From NCBI RefSeq assembly GCF_030815855.1, contig NZ_JAUSXG010000001.1, positions 5,704,001 through 5,768,000 of the forward strand: a stretch of 64,000 nucleotides of DNA. The letters run 5' to 3'. Below the pieces are notes generated by a model that worked only from the letters and a program-made list of their open reading frames with translations, was not told the DNA's origin and searched no databases. The stretch is from Variovorax paradoxus. Its GTDB lineage: Bacteria > Pseudomonadota > Gammaproteobacteria > Burkholderiales > Burkholderiaceae_C. Positions 16,759-26,035 of this stretch are shown piece by piece. Position 1 is the stretch's first letter, and each line of letters begins with the position of its first letter. Made by a program: the position numbers and the translations under genes.

Positions 16759-17415
16759 ATGCGTGTGCTGCTGGTGGAAGACGACGAAATGATCGGGCGC
16801 AGCCTGAAGCAGGCGCTCGAGGGCGCGGGCTGGTCGGCCGACTGGGTGCGCGACGGCGAGCTGGCGCAAAGCGCGCTCGGCGACGGCGGCTACACCTGCG
16901 TGCTGCTCGACCTGGGCCTGCCCCGCCAGGACGGCACCGAGGTGCTGCGGCGCGCGCGCGAACGCGGCGATGCCACGCCCGTGCTGGTGCTCACGGCACG
17001 CGACGGGCTCGACGACCGCATCCACAGCCTCGACCTGGGCGCGGACGACTACCTGCGGAAGCCTTTCGAATTCCGCGAACTGCTCGCGCGCATGCGGGCC
17101 GTGGTGCGCCGGCGCGACGGCGCCGCGCATTCGCTGATCGGCGGCAGCACATTGCAGCTCGACCTCACCACGCGCGAGGTGGTGGCCAACGGCGAGCGCG
17201 AGGCACTCACGGCGCGCGAGTTTGCGCTGCTGCACGCACTGCTCGAGCGGCCCGGCGCCATCCTCTCGCGCGAGCAGCTCGAGAACCGCATCTACGGCTG
17301 GGGCGAGGAAGTGACCAGCAACGCCATCGACGTGCTGATCCACGGCATGCGCCGCAAGCTCGGCGCCGAATCGATCCGCAACGTGCGCGGGCTCGGCTGG
17401 CGCGTGGCAGCATGA
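16759..17415 (+). CDS. OmpR-family response regulator, QseB/PmrA type
   Basis: The 218-residue protein has a receiver domain (EDDE at 7-10, phosphoacceptor D51 in LDLGLPRQDG, KPFEFRELLARM) and a winged-helix effector domain (LTAREFALLHALLERPG, NAIDVLIHGMRRKLG, VRGLGWR). It is closest in style to QseB/PmrA/TctD regulators. AAGGAG (16745-16750) precedes ATG 16759. Its stop overlaps the start of the partner kinase (ATGA, 17412-17415). A direct repeat with 11-bp period upstream and another before the third gene suggest both are its targets. Confidence 0.94.
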   Translation: MRVLLVEDDEMIGRSLKQALEGAGWSADWVRDGELAQSALGDGGYTCVLLDLGLPRQDGTEVLRRARERGDATPVLVLTARDGLDDRIHSLDLGADDYLRKPFEFRELLARMRAVVRRRDGAAHSLIGGSTLQLDLTTREVVANGEREALTAREFALLHALLERPGAILSREQLENRIYGWGEEVTSNAIDVLIHGMRRKLGAESIRNVRGLGWRVAA

Positions 17416-18815
17416 CGGTTGCGCGTGGCGGCCGTCGATGGCGCCCGCGCTCGCTGCGCACCCAACTTCTGTTCTGGCTCGTCACGCTGCACCTGGTGGC
17501 GGCGGCGCTCACGGCGTGGTTCACCTTCGTGGCGTATGGCGACCTGGTGCACAACGCGCTCGACGAGCAGATGCGGCTCGTGGCCGATTCCCACGCGGGC
17601 ACCGATCCGCCCCGCGCTCCGCGCCCGCTCGACGGCGAAGCCGCCTTCGCACGCGGCGCCTTCGTGGTGCAGATATGGAGCGCCGACGGCCGCACGCTGC
17701 TTGCGAGTTCCTGGCCGCCGCTGGCCGCGGTGCCCTTGCAGCCGCGACCGGGTTTCAGCGATGCGAGCACCGGCGCGCACACGCTTTCGCGCTGGCGCGT
17801 GTTCACCGCCGAACCCGGACCGCGTGCCGACCAGCCGCGCGTGCAGGTCTTGCAGAACGAAGACTACCGGCGGCACCGGGCGCTGCGCCGCGCGCTGCTC
17901 GAAGGCCTGCCCATCGCGCTGCTGCTGCCGCTGGCCTTGCTGATCCTGTGGCTCATCGTCTCCGCAGCCTCGCGCTCGCTGCGCGCGGTGGCGCGCGATG
18001 TGGCCTCGCAGGACGAGCGCAGCCTCACCGATCTGTCGCTGGCGCGCGTGCCCGACGAGATTGCGCCGCTGGTCCAGGCGTTCAACCAGCTGCTGTCGCG
18101 CGTGCGCAATGCCTTCGCCACGCAGCGCCGCTTCGTGCAGGACGCGGCGCACGAGCTGCGCACGCCCATGGCCGCGATCGGCCTGCAGATCGAGAACCTG
18201 CGCGCGCACGTGCCCTCAGGCGAGGCCACCGAGCGTTTCAACCAGCTCGAAGCCGGCGTCACGCGCGCGCAGCACCTGATCGAGCAGTTGCTGAGCCTCT
18301 CGCGGCACGATGCGCCGGCCCGGCCCGTGCCGGGCGAGCCGGTCGACATCGAGACCTTGCTGCGCGACAGCGTGAGCCAATTGATGGTGCTGGCCGACGC
18401 GCGGCGCGTCGACATCGGTTTCGAGGGATCGATCGCGCCCGTGGTGTCGGCGCCGGCCGCCGAGCTGCGCAGCGTGTTCGACAACCTGATCGACAACGCG
18501 CTGCGCTATGCGCCCGAAGGCGGCGTGGTCGATGTGCGGCTGCACGAAGTTGGCGGCCACGCGGTCGTCGACGTGCTGGACAACGGGCCGGGCATTCCCG
18601 ACTCGTCGATCGGCCGCGTGTTCGATCGCTTCTTTCGCGTGCCGGGCGCACCGGCCGGCGGCAGCGGACTCGGCCTCGCCATCGCGCGCACGGCCGCTGA
18701 ACGGCATGGCTTGCGTATCGAGCTGTGGAACCGCGCTGAAGCGGAAGGGGGCGGTCCGGGGCTGCTGGCGCGGGTGCACCTGCCTTCGGGGTCGGTGCCG
18801 CTCACGCCGAGCTAA
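17412..18815 (+). CDS. Sensor histidine kinase, QseC type
   Basis: The 467-residue inner-membrane kinase has two membrane helices (about 19-40 and 162-182) that bracket a periplasmic sensor region of about 120 residues. A HAMP-like segment and the phosphoacceptor H247 in DAAHELRTPMAAIG follow. An ATPase domain completes it, with NLIDNALRYAPEGG, DNGPGIP and GSGLGLAI. Its start overlaps the regulator gene by four bases. The periplasmic signal is not deducible. The pair resembles QseBC and PmrAB, which sense metals, cationic peptides or quinones. Confidence 0.94.
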   Translation: MTVARGGRRWRPRSLRTQLLFWLVTLHLVAAALTAWFTFVAYGDLVHNALDEQMRLVADSHAGTDPPRAPRPLDGEAAFARGAFVVQIWSADGRTLLASSWPPLAAVPLQPRPGFSDASTGAHTLSRWRVFTAEPGPRADQPRVQVLQNEDYRRHRALRRALLEGLPIALLLPLALLILWLIVSAASRSLRAVARDVASQDERSLTDLSLARVPDEIAPLVQAFNQLLSRVRNAFATQRRFVQDAAHELRTPMAAIGLQIENLRAHVPSGEATERFNQLEAGVTRAQHLIEQLLSLSRHDAPARPVPGEPVDIETLLRDSVSQLMVLADARRVDIGFEGSIAPVVSAPAAELRSVFDNLIDNALRYAPEGGVVDVRLHEVGGHAVVDVLDNGPGIPDSSIGRVFDRFFRVPGAPAGGSGLGLAIARTAAERHGLRIELWNRAEAEGGGPGLLARVHLPSGSVPLTPS

Positions 18816-18822
18816 CTCGTTG

Positions 18823-18838
18823 CTCACGGCCTGCTCAG
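18823..18838 (+). promoter_or_regulatory. Second 11-bp-period direct repeat, before the exported tandem-repeat protein
   Basis: CTCAC (18823-18827) and CTCAG (18834-18838) lie 11 bp apart within GCTCA-N6-GCTCA, about 100 bp before the next gene. The arrangement resembles CTAAG-N6-CTAAG upstream of the two-component genes, so the same regulator may bind here. Confidence 0.35.
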
Positions 18839-18937
18839 TCCGGCTGCCTAGAGTGCATCCAGGCCCTGCCACACGCAGTTCGCGGGCGGCACGCGGCCGG
18901 AGACGACAGACAGACAACTCGCCATCAGGAGCACACC

Positions 18938-19276
18938 ATGCGCACTTCCTTCAAGCTTCTTGCCCTTGGTTCCTTTGCCGTATTTGCGGCGCTCGGTACC
19001 GTCCATGCATCGGCCGAAACCACCGATGGCTCGGACTACCATCCGTTGCAGATGAATTCGTCCGAGAACCCCGACGTGCAGGCGGGCGCGATGGCGGCCG
19101 CCCGACCCGGCGGCACCGAGTCCATCGGCCAGTCGACCAGCGCGCCGGCCATGAACTCGACGATCCCGGTGTCCGATGTCGAGGCCGGCGCGTACGCGGC
19201 CTCGCATGCGACCGGAACCGAATCGATCGGTCAATCGACCTCGCTGCCGCTGGTGCAGTCGGCCAGCGGCAGTTGA
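18938..19276 (+). CDS. Small exported protein with two 25-residue tandem repeats
   Basis: The 112-residue protein has a signal peptide (core LLALGSFAVFAALGTV, likely cut after ASA26). Two near-identical repeats follow at residues 46-70 and 80-104, each of the form DVxAGAxAAxxxxGTESIGQSTSxP with a 34-residue period. No cysteines, transmembrane segments or known domain appear in the mature part. It is probably periplasmic or secreted. It lies 122 bp after the kinase gene with its own candidate regulator box, as output genes of such two-component systems often do. AGGAG precedes ATG 18938. Function unknown. Confidence 0.8.
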   Translation: MRTSFKLLALGSFAVFAALGTVHASAETTDGSDYHPLQMNSSENPDVQAGAMAAARPGGTESIGQSTSAPAMNSTIPVSDVEAGAYAASHATGTESIGQSTSLPLVQSASGS

Positions 19277-19282
19277 TCGGCT

Positions 19283-19987
19283 TCAGTCGTCGTTGCTGCT
19301 GAGCAGCGCGCGGTAAATCACCGCGCCGATGATCGCGCCCGCGATGGGGGCGAGCCAGAACAGCCACAGTTCCGACACCGCGTAGGACGGGCCGAACAGC
19401 GCCGGGCCCGTGCTGCGCGCCGGATTGACCGAGGTGTTGGTCACCGGAATGGAGATCAGGTGAATCAGCGTGAGGCACAGGCCGATGGACAGGCCTGCGA
19501 AGCCGCCGGCGGCGCGCTTGGCGGTGGAGCCGAGGATCACGATCAGGAACACGGCGGTCATCACCACTTCGCAGATCAGCGCGGCGGTCATGCCGTACTT
19601 GCCGGGCGAATGCTCGCCGAAGCCGTTGGTGGCGAAGCCGCCGATGTCGGCGCCGGGCTTGCCGGTGGCAATCAGGTAGAGCACGCCGGCCGCTGCGATG
19701 GCGCCCAGCACCTGCGCAACGATGTAGCCCGCGAGCTGCGAGGCCTTGAAGCGGCCTGCGGCGGCGAGGCCGATCGACACGGCCGGGTTGAAGTGGCCGC
19801 CCGAGATGGGGCCGAGCGCATAAGCCCCGGTCACCACCGTCAAGCCGAACGCCAGCGAGACACCCAGAAAACCGATGCCGAGGCCGGGAAAGGCCGCGGC
19901 GAGAACAGCGCTTCCACAGCCGCCCAGCGTGAGCCAGAAAGTACCAATGAACTCCGCTGACCACTTTTTGTAAGTGCTATGTTCCAT
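19283..19987 (-). CDS. aqpZ: Aquaporin Z
   Basis: This inner-membrane water channel has six membrane helices and both pore motifs, NPA at 67-69 (GGHFNPAVS) and NPA at 188-190 ([11 protein letters not shown]). The 234-residue length fits AqpZ. The SVNPARS and NPAVS contexts and an arginine after the second NPA favour water over glycerol. ATG 19987 is chosen because the family begins with a few residues before [13 protein letters not shown]; the longer upstream ORF has no support. The 174 bp upstream contain its promoter and the end of the oxidoreductase gene. Confidence 0.96.
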   Translation of the reverse strand: MEHSTYKKWSAEFIGTFWLTLGGCGSAVLAAAFPGLGIGFLGVSLAFGLTVVTGAYALGPISGGHFNPAVSIGLAAAGRFKASQLAGYIVAQVLGAIAAAGVLYLIATGKPGADIGGFATNGFGEHSPGKYGMTAALICEVVMTAVFLIVILGSTAKRAAGGFAGLSIGLCLTLIHLISIPVTNTSVNPARSTGPALFGPSYAVSELWLFWLAPIAGAIIGAVIYRALLSSNDD

Positions 19988-20161
19988 GCTGTTCCATCCA
20001 TCCTGAAGTTGAAAAAATGCGCAGGCCGGGGCCATGCGCGGGCGGATTCTAGGAACGGAACATGCGTGCGTCACGCAGGTTGTTGCATCTAACGGAACCT
20101 GTTCACAAATCAGCGATCTTTTGTTTCTGACAGGCGTTGCGCAAGAAGCTAATGGAGCTCG

Positions 20162-21172
20162 TCAGAGCGTGACAACCACCTTGCCGAAGGCGCCTCGCGC
20201 GAGATGCCCGAGCGCATCAGGCAATGCATCGAACGCGTAGCGCGCCGCAATCACGGGCTTGAGTGCGTTCACGTCGACGGCACGCACCAGGTCTTCGAGC
20301 GCGCTTCGATGGCCCACGCCGATGCCTTGCACCGTGGCGCGGCCGCGCACCATGGCGTAGAACGAGGCGCTCAGCGTCTCGCCGCCGAGCATGCCGATGA
20401 TCGACACGCGCCCGCCTTGCGCGACGGCCTGCAGCGATCGATCCAGATTCGGTCCGCTCGCGAGTTCGAGCACGTGGTCGGCGCCGCGGCCCTCGGTGAG
20501 CCGGCGCACTTCGGCGGGCCAGTCGCTGTCCCGCATCAGCACATGGGTGGCGCCGAGTGCCAGCGCCTGCACGCCCTTGTCCTCGCTGCCCGAGATCACG
20601 ATAGTGCGCGCGCCATGCAGCCGCGCAATCTGCAAGCCGAACAGCGCGACGCCGCCGGTGCCGTGGATCAGCACGGTCTGGCCGGGCCGCAGCGCGCCGG
20701 TCTCGGCCAGGGCGAACCAGGCCGTGAGGCCGGCGCAGGGCAGCGTGCTGGCCTCGGCGAAGTCCAGCGTGGCGGGCGCGGCCACGGCCCAGGCCGCATC
20801 GAGAACGACATGCGAGGCCAGCACGCCCGGCCCGGGTCCGCCGGCCAGCACGGCGTCGGCGTGCCACCGGCCGTCCATCCAGCCGCCCCAGAAGGTGTTG
20901 ACGACCCTGTCGCCCACGGAGAACCGGCGCACGCCCGCGCCCGCAGCGACCACGGTGCCCGCCATGTCGGAGGCGGGCGTGAAAGGCATGTCGAACGTCA
21001 TGCCCATGCCGTCGCGAATCATCAGAAGGTCGCGGTAGTTGAGCGACACCGCGCCCACCCGCACGAGGATCTGGCCCGGCCCAGGCGTGGGAAGCGGCTG
21101 CTCGACCTGTTCGAGGTGCTCGGCGCCGAAGGTCGATAGCTGCCAGCGGCGCAACGTTTGGGGTTCGTGCAT
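20162..21172 (-). CDS. NADPH-dependent quinone oxidoreductase-like MDR protein
   Basis: The 336-residue protein is a zinc-less medium-chain dehydrogenase with SLNYRDLLMIRDG in the catalytic domain and the nucleotide-binding block VLIHGTGGVALFGLQIARLHGARTI. It is probably an NADPH-dependent reductase of quinones or alpha,beta-unsaturated carbonyls. GGAG lies at proper spacing before ATG 21172, which is why the upstream ATG at 21205 is not used. It diverges from a LysR gene over a 99-bp region with inverted repeats, so that regulator is its probable activator or repressor. Confidence 0.88.
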   Translation of the reverse strand: MHEPQTLRRWQLSTFGAEHLEQVEQPLPTPGPGQILVRVGAVSLNYRDLLMIRDGMGMTFDMPFTPASDMAGTVVAAGAGVRRFSVGDRVVNTFWGGWMDGRWHADAVLAGGPGPGVLASHVVLDAAWAVAAPATLDFAEASTLPCAGLTAWFALAETGALRPGQTVLIHGTGGVALFGLQIARLHGARTIVISGSEDKGVQALALGATHVLMRDSDWPAEVRRLTEGRGADHVLELASGPNLDRSLQAVAQGGRVSIIGMLGGETLSASFYAMVRGRATVQGIGVGHRSALEDLVRAVDVNALKPVIAARYAFDALPDALGHLARGAFGKVVVTL

Positions 21173-21223
21173 GAAAAGACTCCACAAAAACAAGGAAGCC
21201 TTCATGCTATTGGCGAGTAGAGC

Positions 21224-21270
21224 TATCCAGTGGTGGATAATTTTCAACTTCATGGCGTCTGAAAATATCC
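21224..21270. promoter_or_regulatory. Inverted-repeat operator between LysR gene and oxidoreductase
   Basis: TATCC-N6-GGATA (21224-21239) overlaps a second, longer inverted pair, GGATAATTTTC (21235-21245) with GAAAATATCC (21261-21270). Overlapping dyads in the intergenic region of a LysR divergon are the usual place of LysR activation and repression sites. Confidence 0.5.
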
Positions 21271-21271
21271 A

Positions 21272-22189
21272 ATGAGCCCACGTCTTCAAGGCATCGAAGA
21301 GTTCGTCGCCGCGGTGGAAGCCGGCAGCTTCGCGCGTGCGGCAGAGCGGCTGCATGTCACCCGCTCTGCGGTGGCCAAGAGCATTGCCCGCCTCGAGGCG
21401 CGGCTGGGCACGCGGCTCTTTCTGCGCACCACGCGCAGCCAGAGCCTCACCGAAGAAGGCCATGGCTATTACGAGCGCTGCCGGCGCGTGCTGGCCGAAC
21501 TCGATGCCGCCGAGGCGATGACCGACGCCGCCCGCAGCACCGCCGCCGGACTGGTGCGCCTCAGCGTGCCGGCGATGCTCGGGCGCCTCAAGATCGGGCC
21601 GCTGCTGCTCGCGCTCGCGCGCCGGCACGCGGGGCTTTCGCTCGAGCTCTCCTTCAATGACCGGCGTGTGGACCTGGTCGAAGAGGGGCTGGACCTGGCC
21701 GTCCGCAGCGGCGAGTTGGCCGACAGCGCCGACCTGATCGCACGGCCGGTCGGCATGCAGTGGATGGTGCTGTGCGCTGCGCCTGTGTACCTGGCCGAGC
21801 GCGGGCGGCCCGCGAGCGTGGCCGAGCTTGTTGTGCCGTCGCCGCACGAGGCGGTGCTCTATGTACGCGACGGGCAGACCTTTCCGTGGCGCTTTCACGA
21901 TGCCGAGGGCCGCCTGGTCGAAATGCTCTTGCCTTCGCGGCTGCGCTGCGACAGTGCCGAAGTGCTGCTCGAAGGCGCGATAGGCGGCATGGGCCTTGCG
22001 CGGTTGCCGGCCTGGCTCGCGGCGGATGCGCTCGCGGCCGGCACGCTGGTGCGGGTGTTCGAGGAGCCGCGGCCCTTCGGCTTCGAGCTCAACGTCATCC
22101 GTTCCCAAAGCCGCTACCTGCCGCACAAGACGCGGGTGGTGATCGACTGGTTGACGGAGCATCTGCCGCCGCTGCTGGCGGCCCGCTGA
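21272..22189 (+). CDS. LysR-family transcriptional regulator
   Basis: The 305-residue protein has the N-terminal LysR helix-turn-helix (GIEEFVAAVEAGSFARAAERL, then RLFLRTTRS) and a C-terminal effector-binding domain of periplasmic-binding-protein fold. It is transcribed divergently from the quinone oxidoreductase-like gene, with inverted repeats between them, so it likely controls that gene and itself in response to an electrophile or aromatic ligand. The second dyad ends directly at its start codon, consistent with autorepression. Confidence 0.93.
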   Translation: MSPRLQGIEEFVAAVEAGSFARAAERLHVTRSAVAKSIARLEARLGTRLFLRTTRSQSLTEEGHGYYERCRRVLAELDAAEAMTDAARSTAAGLVRLSVPAMLGRLKIGPLLLALARRHAGLSLELSFNDRRVDLVEEGLDLAVRSGELADSADLIARPVGMQWMVLCAAPVYLAERGRPASVAELVVPSPHEAVLYVRDGQTFPWRFHDAEGRLVEMLLPSRLRCDSAEVLLEGAIGGMGLARLPAWLAADALAAGTLVRVFEEPRPFGFELNVIRSQSRYLPHKTRVVIDWLTEHLPPLLAAR

Positions 22190-22250
22190 GGGGCTTTGCC
22201 CCTTATCCTGCGCTTTGTTGCCATTTATTCATTCATTTGCCGGAGAACGC

Positions 22251-23291
22251 ATGCGCCCCACTGCCATCAGGAACATCACGGCCCTTGCCGCATGCGCGGG
22301 TGCGTTGGCTTTCTTCTCGGCGGGCGCCGCGGCGCAGGGCACGGTGAACGCGCTCTGCAGCACCGATGCGGGCTGGTGCGAGGCGGCCGCCGCGGCCTTC
22401 ACGCGCGAGACCGGCATCAAGGTGCAGCAAGCGCACAAGGGCACCGGAGAAATCGGCGCCCAGCTGCGCGCCGAGGCGGCCAACCCCAAGACCGACATCT
22501 GGTGGGGCGGCACCGGCGACCCGTTCCTGCAGGCCGCGGAGCAGGGCTTGCTCGAGGCCTATCGGCCGGCCTACATCAACGACCTGCACGACTGGGCGGT
22601 GCGCCAGTACGCCATGTCGCAGAACATGGTCGGCGGTTTCTACACCAGCGCCATCGGCTTCGGCTTCAACACCGAGCTGCTCAAGAAAAAGAAGCTGCAT
22701 GAGCCCAAGTGCTGGGCCGATCTCGTCAAGCCCGAGTACAGGGGCGAGATCGAAATTTCGCACCCGGCCTCGAGCGGCACGGCCTACACCATCATCGCGG
22801 GCCTGGTGCAGCAGTTGGGAGAAGACGCGGCCTTCGACTACCTCAAGAAGCTGCACCGCAACGTCACCAGCTACACCCGCAGCGGCCAGGCGCAGGCGCC
22901 CAATGTCGCCAAGGGCGAGGTGGCCATCGGCGTGAGCTTCATCTTCGGTTTCGAGCGCTGGCGGTACGACAAATTTCCGGTGAAGACCGCCGCGCCCTGC
23001 GAGGGCACGGGCTACGAGGTGGGCGGCATCGCGCTGGTCAAGGGGGCCCGCAACAAGGAGAATGCCAAGCGCTACTACGATTGGCTCATGAGCCCGGCCG
23101 GCCAGGCGATCGGCGGGCAGGTCGGCAGCCTGCAGTCTCCGGCCAACAAGACCTTCAAGCCCGACGCGCGCATTCCGTCGATGAGCGACGTCAAGCTCAT
23201 CAAGTACGACTTCGAGAAATACGGCAAGGCCGCCGAGCGAAAGCGGCTGATCGACCGCTGGACCCGGGAAGTGGAATCCCAGGCCAGGTAA
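22251..23291 (+). CDS. Orphan ABC-transporter solute-binding protein (iron/organic-phosphonate type)
   Basis: The 346-residue exported protein has a signal peptide (cut near GAAAQ29) and the binding-protein fold of the ferric iron/2-aminoethylphosphonate group ([30 protein letters not shown]-like region, [10 protein letters not shown]). It has several cysteines (CSTDAGWC in the mature N-terminus). GGAG precedes ATG 22251. No permease or ATPase gene is next to it: LysR is upstream and htpG downstream. It therefore either uses a distant transporter or serves as a sensor partner. The ligand is uncertain. Confidence 0.88.
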   Translation: MRPTAIRNITALAACAGALAFFSAGAAAQGTVNALCSTDAGWCEAAAAAFTRETGIKVQQAHKGTGEIGAQLRAEAANPKTDIWWGGTGDPFLQAAEQGLLEAYRPAYINDLHDWAVRQYAMSQNMVGGFYTSAIGFGFNTELLKKKKLHEPKCWADLVKPEYRGEIEISHPASSGTAYTIIAGLVQQLGEDAAFDYLKKLHRNVTSYTRSGQAQAPNVAKGEVAIGVSFIFGFERWRYDKFPVKTAAPCEGTGYEVGGIALVKGARNKENAKRYYDWLMSPAGQAIGGQVGSLQSPANKTFKPDARIPSMSDVKLIKYDFEKYGKAAERKRLIDRWTREVESQAR

Positions 23292-23434
23292 GCCCGTCCG
23301 GGGCTTCACGCCACCGCAAGAACGGGGCTATTGTTTTTCGGGGCGCCAGCCCCAACTCGCAGAGTTGGCGGGTCGGGCGTGCGGTCAAGGCCGCCCGGCT
23401 TAGAATTTTTTGGTTTCGATATTTCCTTTTTCCC

Positions 23435-25471
23435 ATGGCTGATTCTTCCAATACGAAACTCCCGTTCCAGGCTGAAGTCGCGCAACTGCTGCACCTCGTC
23501 ACGCATGCGCTGTACTCCAACAAGGAAATCTTCCTGCGCGAGCTGATTTCGAATGCGTCGGACGCCTGCGACAAGCTGCGTTTCGAAGCCATCGACCGTC
23601 CCGAGCTGTACGAGGACCAGCCCGAGCTGGACGTGCGCCTGAGTTTCGACAAGGCCGCGCGCACCCTCACCATCACCGACAAGGGCATCGGCCTGTCGCG
23701 CCAGGAAGCCATCGACAACCTCGGCACCATCGCCAAGAGTGGTACCAAGGACTTCATGAGCAAGCTCAGCGGCGACCAGAAGGCCGACGCCCAGCTCATC
23801 GGGCAGTTCGGCGTGGGCTTCTATTCGGGCTTCATCGTCGCCGACAAGATCTCGGTCGAATCGCGCCGCGCCGGCCTGCCGGCCGACCAGGGCGTGCGCT
23901 GGACGAGCGGCGGCGCGGGTGACTTCGAGGTCGCCGACATCACGCGCCCCGAACGCGGCACGCGCATCACGCTGCACCTGCGAGACGACGCCGACGAATA
24001 CCTCAACGCCTGGAAGCTCAAGCAGATCGTCGGCAAGTATTCCGACCGCATCTCGCTCCCGATCCTCATGGAAAAGGAGGAGTGGAAGGAAGGCGAGAAC
24101 GACCAGCCCGGCGACATGGTCAAGACCGGCGAGTGGGAAACGGTCAACAAGGCCAATGCCCTCTGGAGCCGCCCCAAGAAGGACATCACGGCCGAGCAGT
24201 ACGAAGAGTTCTACAAGAGCATCAGCCACGACTACGAGGCCCCGCTCGCCTGGAGCCACAACCGCGTCGAGGGCAGCACCGAGTACACGCAGCTGCTCTA
24301 CATTCCGTCGAAGGCGCCGTTCGACCTGTGGAACCGCGACAAGAGCGCGGGCGTCAAGCTGTATGTCAAGCGCGTCTTCATCATGGACGACGCCGAGGCG
24401 CTGCTGCCGAGCTACCTGCGCTTCGTGAAGGGCGTGATCGACTCGTCCGATCTGCCGCTCAACGTGAGCCGCGAGCTGCTGCAGGAAAGCCGCGACGTCA
24501 AGGCCATCCGCGAGGGCAGCACCAAGCGCGTGCTCGGCATGCTCGAAGACCTGGCCAAGAAGCAGAAGACCGGTCCCGAAAGCGGCGAGGGCAAGATCGA
24601 CGTGGGTTCGGGCGAATCGGTGCCGGCTCCCGAGCCGACCGAAGCCGTGACGGACGTGGTCGACAAGAACGCACCCACCGCCGCCGAAACCGCCGCCGCG
24701 GCCGCCGACGACTCGGGCAAGTACGCCAAGTTCTACGCCGAGTTCGGCGCGGTGCTCAAGGAAGGCCTGGGCGAAGACTTCGGCAACCGCGACCGCATTG
24801 CCAAGCTGCTGCGCTTCGCCTCGACCACCAGCGACACCGTGAGCGTGAGCTTCGCCGACTACAAGGCACGCATGAAGGAAGGCCAGGACGCGATTTACTA
24901 CATCACGGCCGACAACGTGGCTGCCGCCAGGAACAGCCCGCAACTCGAGGTCTTCAAGAAGAAGGGCATCGAGGTGCTGCTCATGACCGACCGCGTCGAC
25001 GAGTGGGCGCTCAACTACCTCACCGAGTTCGACGGCACGCCGCTGCAGAGCGTGGCCAAGGGCGCGGTCGATCTGGGCAAGCTGCAGGACGAGGCCGAGA
25101 AGAAGGCCGCCGAGGAAGCCGCCGAATCCTTCAAGCCGCTGCTCGAGAAGCTCAAGGAAGCGCTCAAGGACAAGGCCGAGGACGTGCGCGTGACCACGCG
25201 CCTGGTCGACTCGCCCGCCTGCCTGGTGGTGCAGGACGGCGGCATGAGCACGCAGCTCGCGCGCATGCTCAAGCAGGCCGGCCAGCCCGCGCCCGACCTG
25301 AAGCCCGTGCTCGAAGTCAACGCCGAGCACGCGCTGGTGAAGAAGCTCGAGGGCTCCGAGCACTTCGACGATCTTGCGAACATTCTTTTCGACCAGGCCC
25401 TCCTGGCCGAAGGCGGCCTGCCGGCCGACCCCGCGGCCTACGTGAGGCGCGTGAACGCGCTGCTGGTGTGA
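23435..25471 (+). CDS. htpG: Chaperone HtpG (Hsp90) with extended linker
   Basis: This cytosolic Hsp90 chaperone has the GHKL ATPase N-domain ([33 protein letters not shown]), the middle domain and the C-terminal dimerisation domain. At 678 residues it is about 50 longer than usual. The excess is a P, A, E and T-rich stretch at about residues 379-427 between the conserved LAKKQKTG and [10 protein letters not shown], at the hinge region of the middle domain. No stop or frame change is involved. A TAGAAT element at 23402 could be part of its promoter. Its stop overlaps the next gene. Confidence 0.97.
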   Translation: MADSSNTKLPFQAEVAQLLHLVTHALYSNKEIFLRELISNASDACDKLRFEAIDRPELYEDQPELDVRLSFDKAARTLTITDKGIGLSRQEAIDNLGTIAKSGTKDFMSKLSGDQKADAQLIGQFGVGFYSGFIVADKISVESRRAGLPADQGVRWTSGGAGDFEVADITRPERGTRITLHLRDDADEYLNAWKLKQIVGKYSDRISLPILMEKEEWKEGENDQPGDMVKTGEWETVNKANALWSRPKKDITAEQYEEFYKSISHDYEAPLAWSHNRVEGSTEYTQLLYIPSKAPFDLWNRDKSAGVKLYVKRVFIMDDAEALLPSYLRFVKGVIDSSDLPLNVSRELLQESRDVKAIREGSTKRVLGMLEDLAKKQKTGPESGEGKIDVGSGESVPAPEPTEAVTDVVDKNAPTAAETAAAAADDSGKYAKFYAEFGAVLKEGLGEDFGNRDRIAKLLRFASTTSDTVSVSFADYKARMKEGQDAIYYITADNVAAARNSPQLEVFKKKGIEVLLMTDRVDEWALNYLTEFDGTPLQSVAKGAVDLGKLQDEAEKKAAEEAAESFKPLLEKLKEALKDKAEDVRVTTRLVDSPACLVVQDGGMSTQLARMLKQAGQPAPDLKPVLEVNAEHALVKKLEGSEHFDDLANILFDQALLAEGGLPADPAAYVRRVNALLV

Positions 25472-26004
25472 GTGCCCGGCCGCGCATCGCTCGTGCAGCG
25501 GGTGCCGCCTCGGCGGCGCTGTTGTTGCTTTTGATGGGCGGCTGTTCGCACTATCACATCGGCATTCCGCTGGTGCCCGGGCTCTCGATCGGGCTGGGTG
25601 CCACGAAGGACGGCAATTTCTCGGTCGGGCTCAATACCGGCTGGGGTCCGCTCGGGGCGGGCGTCGCGGTCAACAACTCGGGCGTGGTGGCCGGATCGGC
25701 CGGCGTGGGTGTCGGCGCTGGCGTGGGGCCGATCGGCACCGGCGTGGGCGTCAGCAAGAGCGTGGTGCTGCACGACCCGAATGCGGCGAAGACGGCCTAC
25801 GCACCCGCGGGCGGCGCTGCGCCGGTGACCTCGGCGGCTGTTGCATCCGCCGCGCCGGTCGTCGTGACCAAGGATGGGGCGACAAGACCCATGCTTGCCC
25901 CGGTGCCGCTTCAGCCTCCCGCTGCGGCGCGGGTTTCTTATCGGCCGGCCGCCGTGGCGCAGGCCGGCGAACTCGGCACGCCCGCCAATCCCATCGCGCC
26001 TTGA
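25468..26004 (+). CDS. Glycine-rich lipoprotein overlapping htpG
   Basis: This 178-residue protein starts with GTG at 25468, overlapping the htpG stop, so translation should be coupled. It has a lipoprotein signal peptide with lipobox LLMGGC and the lipidated cysteine at C26. Residues 30-95 are glycine and valine rich with alternating small residues ([17 protein letters not shown]), which suggests a beta-rich or glycine-zipper-like structure. The rest is alanine and proline rich. It is probably an outer-membrane lipoprotein of unknown function; co-expression with a heat-shock chaperone hints at envelope stress. The upstream reading frame inside htpG is a shadow. Confidence 0.75.
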   Translation: MSARPRIARAAGAASAALLLLLMGGCSHYHIGIPLVPGLSIGLGATKDGNFSVGLNTGWGPLGAGVAVNNSGVVAGSAGVGVGAGVGPIGTGVGVSKSVVLHDPNAAKTAYAPAGGAAPVTSAAVASAAPVVVTKDGATRPMLAPVPLQPPAAARVSYRPAAVAQAGELGTPANPIAP

Positions 26005-26035
26005 TGGCGGTTGCCGAAGCGCGGCGCTAGCGCCT

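Noticed and set aside
23292..23434. Possible tRNA or small RNA before htpG
   Set aside because: Short dyads (CCAACTC/GAGTTGG) exist, but no cloverleaf or conserved RNA pattern can be made out.
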